A stretch of DNA of 7,143 bases from Nitrospira sp. GTDB taxonomy: Bacteria > Nitrospirota > Nitrospiria > Nitrospirales > Nitrospiraceae. Within the stretch, counting starts at the first letter, position 1, and every line of letters begins with the position of its first letter. The notes under the pieces are model-generated. The model worked only from the letters and a program-made list of their open reading frames with translations, had not been told where the DNA came from and did no database searches. Position numbers and translations under genes: made by a program. Of this stretch, positions 6,459 to 7,143 are shown piece by piece. The stretch spans positions 19,018-26,160 of the forward strand of contig JABMDH010000057.1 in the NCBI GenBank assembly GCA_015904075.1, read 5' to 3'.

Positions 6459-7143
6459 ATGGCTGAACGAACCTGGTTACTAACGGCGAGGCGTATCACC
6501 GCGCTTGGTTGTTCCTGTGCTGCGCTGGTCATTACTTTCCTGGGATTGTCTCAGTTCGACCTTCCGATCGTCCGGTATGTGCGGTCGGTGACGATTCATC
6601 GTCCCTGGAACCAGCTCACCGTTCCCTGGATGGCTTTCACCAGCGATGCAGGAGATTGGATCGGTGAAGGGACGCATCTGGTTGCCGCGAGCGTGGGGCT
6701 TCTGGCGGTCGGGTGGTTCTTCTCACAGGCGGCGGCCAAAGCAGCCGGGATTCAAACCCTGTTCGCGCACGGGCTGGCGGCACTAGTCGTTAATGGACTC
6801 AAGCATCTGATCGGCAGGCCTCGCCCAAAATTTGCCCATTCCGGAGAATGGCAACTCGCTCCATCCTGGGCATCCGGCCTTGACTCATTTCCTTCCGGGC
6901 ACTCCGCCGCCACGTTTGCCGTGGCGACCGTACTGGCAAAACGATTCCCTGCCGTTGGCCCGCTGTGCCTGGGTATTGCGGCGTTTGTCGCGCTCAGCCG
7001 AATCCTTCGTGGTTCCCATTTTCCAACCGACGTGTTTGGCGGGGCCGTCGTCGGCGTGATCAGCGGAGCAATCGCTGGCGCGCCGTTGAAACAATGGCGC
7101 ACCTCGCTCCGGCATGGGATTCAGCAGGCCGCGCCAGAAGATC
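6459..7143 (+). CDS. PAP2-family membrane phosphatase, 3'-truncated by the window edge
   Basis: The frame stays open from ATG 6459 to the window end (228 codons, no stop). It holds all three PAP2 motifs in order: KHLIGRPRP (K115-P123, the Kx6RP motif), PSGH (145-148), and SRILRGSHFPTD (S180-D191, SRx5Hx3D) with nucleophile H187 and D191. About six hydrophobic segments flank them (near 12-30, 76-92, 99-113, 149-162, 167-180, 192-208), fitting a polytopic inner-membrane enzyme. PAP2 proteins dephosphorylate phosphatidate, undecaprenyl pyrophosphate, PGP or lipid A; the substrate cannot be told from sequence alone. Start is uncertain: GTG 6402 is also in frame (stop just upstream at 6396) and would add 19 hydrophilic residues. 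Neither start has a good Shine-Dalgarno. It is on the same strand as the propeller gene but may be a separate unit. Confidence 0.9.
   Translation, partial: MAERTWLLTARRITALGCSCAALVITFLGLSQFDLPIVRYVRSVTIHRPWNQLTVPWMAFTSDAGDWIGEGTHLVAASVGLLAVGWFFSQAAAKAAGIQTLFAHGLAALVVNGLKHLIGRPRPKFAHSGEWQLAPSWASGLDSFPSGHSAATFAVATVLAKRFPAVGPLCLGIAAFVALSRILRGSHFPTDVFGGAVVGVISGAIAGAPLKQWRTSLRHGIQQAAPED

Overview
The window is moderately GC-rich chromosomal DNA from a bacterium, with every recognisable gene on the + strand and almost no non-coding space; no gap exceeds about 100 bases. A signal-peptide protein, a lipoprotein with a lipobox and a membrane PAP2 phosphatase suggest a diderm (Gram-negative) organism. 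The overall style (GTG and TTG starts, tight gene spacing, a tandem-receiver regulator, PD40 propeller and M1-like peptidase) reminds me of Nitrospirota or a deltaproteobacterial-type lineage. That placement is an impression, not a demonstration. I see no mobile element, tRNA, rRNA, CRISPR array or phage gene.

Left part (2-2139): a housekeeping cluster. It holds the 3' part of a PhoH/YbeZ-type ATPase, then ybeY (endoribonuclease of 16S rRNA maturation and ribosome quality control), then ftsY (the SRP receptor GTPase). The three are packed stop-to-start (TAA immediately followed by ATG; then a 2-nt gap before GTG), so they are almost certainly co-transcribed and partly translationally coupled. 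They link RNA/ribosome quality control with co-translational membrane targeting.

A 102-bp AT-richer gap (2140-2241) follows. It is the only good place for a new promoter inside the first 6.3 kb and carries a possible stem-loop leader and a clear Shine-Dalgarno.

Middle part (2242-6366): a second, tightly packed unit of three genes: a response regulator made only of two receiver domains, an exported M1-family-like zinc metallopeptidase, and a TolB-like beta-propeller lipoprotein. The peptidase and lipoprotein genes overlap by 17 nt, and the lipoprotein starts at TTG behind a perfect AAGGAGGT. Both products should act beyond the inner membrane, probably in the periplasm or at the outer membrane. 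A joint role is inferred from the gene order only.

Right edge (6459-7143): after a 92-bp gap, an integral-membrane PAP2-family phosphatase with all three signature motifs runs off the window without a stop.

Nothing here is clearly a novel defence, mobile or RNA system. The least ordinary items are the receiver-peptidase-propeller operon, the unusual first receiver domain, and the peptidase's shortened zinc motif with an uncharacterised C-terminal domain.
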